Source of the DNA: Flavobacteriaceae bacterium
Lineage (GTDB): Bacteria > Bacteroidota > Bacteroidia > Flavobacteriales > Flavobacteriaceae
Direction: 5' to 3'
Assembly: GCA_002721275.1 (NCBI GenBank)
Contig: PBJZ01000010.1
Span: 48,708-81,091, forward strand
Length of the DNA stretch: 32,384 nucleotides
In this document: one piece after another, positions 32,300-32,384 of the stretch
Layout: each line of letters begins with the position of its first letter
Position numbering within the stretch: the stretch's first letter is position 1
Position numbers and translations under genes: made by a program
The notes under the pieces: model-generated
The model's database searches: none
Told to the model about the DNA's origin: nothing
Seen by the model: only the letters and a program-made list of their open reading frames with translations

Positions 32300-32384
32300 T
32301 TATTTCTTTTTTGATTTAAGGTACATAAGATAAAAAGAGAAAAGCATTATTAGAAGTCCTGTAATATGAAATACTATTTCATAA
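32300..32384 (-). CDS. C-terminal end of a membrane protein (5' partial)
   Basis: The last 27 codons of a minus-strand gene entering from the right edge read YEIVFHITGLLIMLFSFYLM followed by YLKSKKK and stop: one membrane helix and a basic cytoplasmic tail. The family cannot be named from this piece. The stop is 2 bases before the start of the zinc-ribbon gene, so the two are probably in one operon. Confidence 0.55.
   Translation of the reverse strand, partial: YEIVFHITGLLIMLFSFYLMYLKSKKK

Overview
The window looks like a stretch of chromosome from a low-GC, streamlined Bacteroidota bacterium, most likely a (marine) member of the Flavobacteriia. The clues are: two gliding/type IX secretion lipoproteins (SprE/PorW-like and GldH); an ATP synthase operon atpBEFHAG with no atpD/atpC after atpG, as is usual in this group; a CCDC81-type HU plus SPOR protein; several families I know mainly from Bacteroidota (DUF4292, DUF4920, DUF6168); few clear Shine-Dalgarno sites; and promoter-like TAnnTTTG boxes of the Bacteroidota sigma-A type. 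These assignments come from reading the sequence and remembered family features. No search was run.

From about 0.2 to 27 kb the window is a compact housekeeping region. From left to right it holds a flavin/2Fe-2S reductase (minus), then a plus-strand run sprE - bactofilin - atpI-like - DUF6168-like - atpBEFHAG - dut - DUF4292 lipoprotein - EnvC-like LytM protein. On the minus strand follow a HU/SPOR gene (split by an A10 tract) and trpS. Next are plsC (plus), recA (minus), and a plus run of M24 peptidase, trhO, gldH and a class A penicillin-binding protein. After that come a small exported protein, queD and a GNAT acetyltransferase (minus), an LpxR-like deacylase (plus), a beta-barrel protein (minus), a class III aminotransferase (plus), and a minus block of a lipoprotein, a DUF2237 protein and a 56-residue membrane protein. 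Genes are packed tightly, and several convergent pairs overlap at their stop codons. Envelope work is the common thread: peptidoglycan synthesis and hydrolase control, lipid A and phospholipid modification, and gliding/secretion.

From tRNA-Ala(GGC) at 27.6 kb to the right edge the character changes. Gene density drops and the genes are mostly unrecognised or accessory. There is a fasciclin-domain protein with its own terminator, a gene-poor stretch with strong inverted repeats, and a minus-strand cassette of two ribbon-helix-helix-like small proteins plus an unknown 185-residue protein, with a palindrome upstream that may be its operator. Then come a two-domain secreted protein, a DUF4920 protein, and two copies of a perfect 59-bp direct repeat. 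Each copy carries a promoter and start codon and launches a very short hydrophobic peptide (19 and 24 residues). The right edge has a zinc-ribbon membrane protein whose only sensible start is ATT, directly behind the tail of another membrane protein gene.

The most unusual items are the repeated promoter/micro-ORF cassette, the A10 frameshift in the HU/SPOR gene, the RHH cassette with its palindrome and nearby structured DNA, and the ATT-start zinc-ribbon gene.
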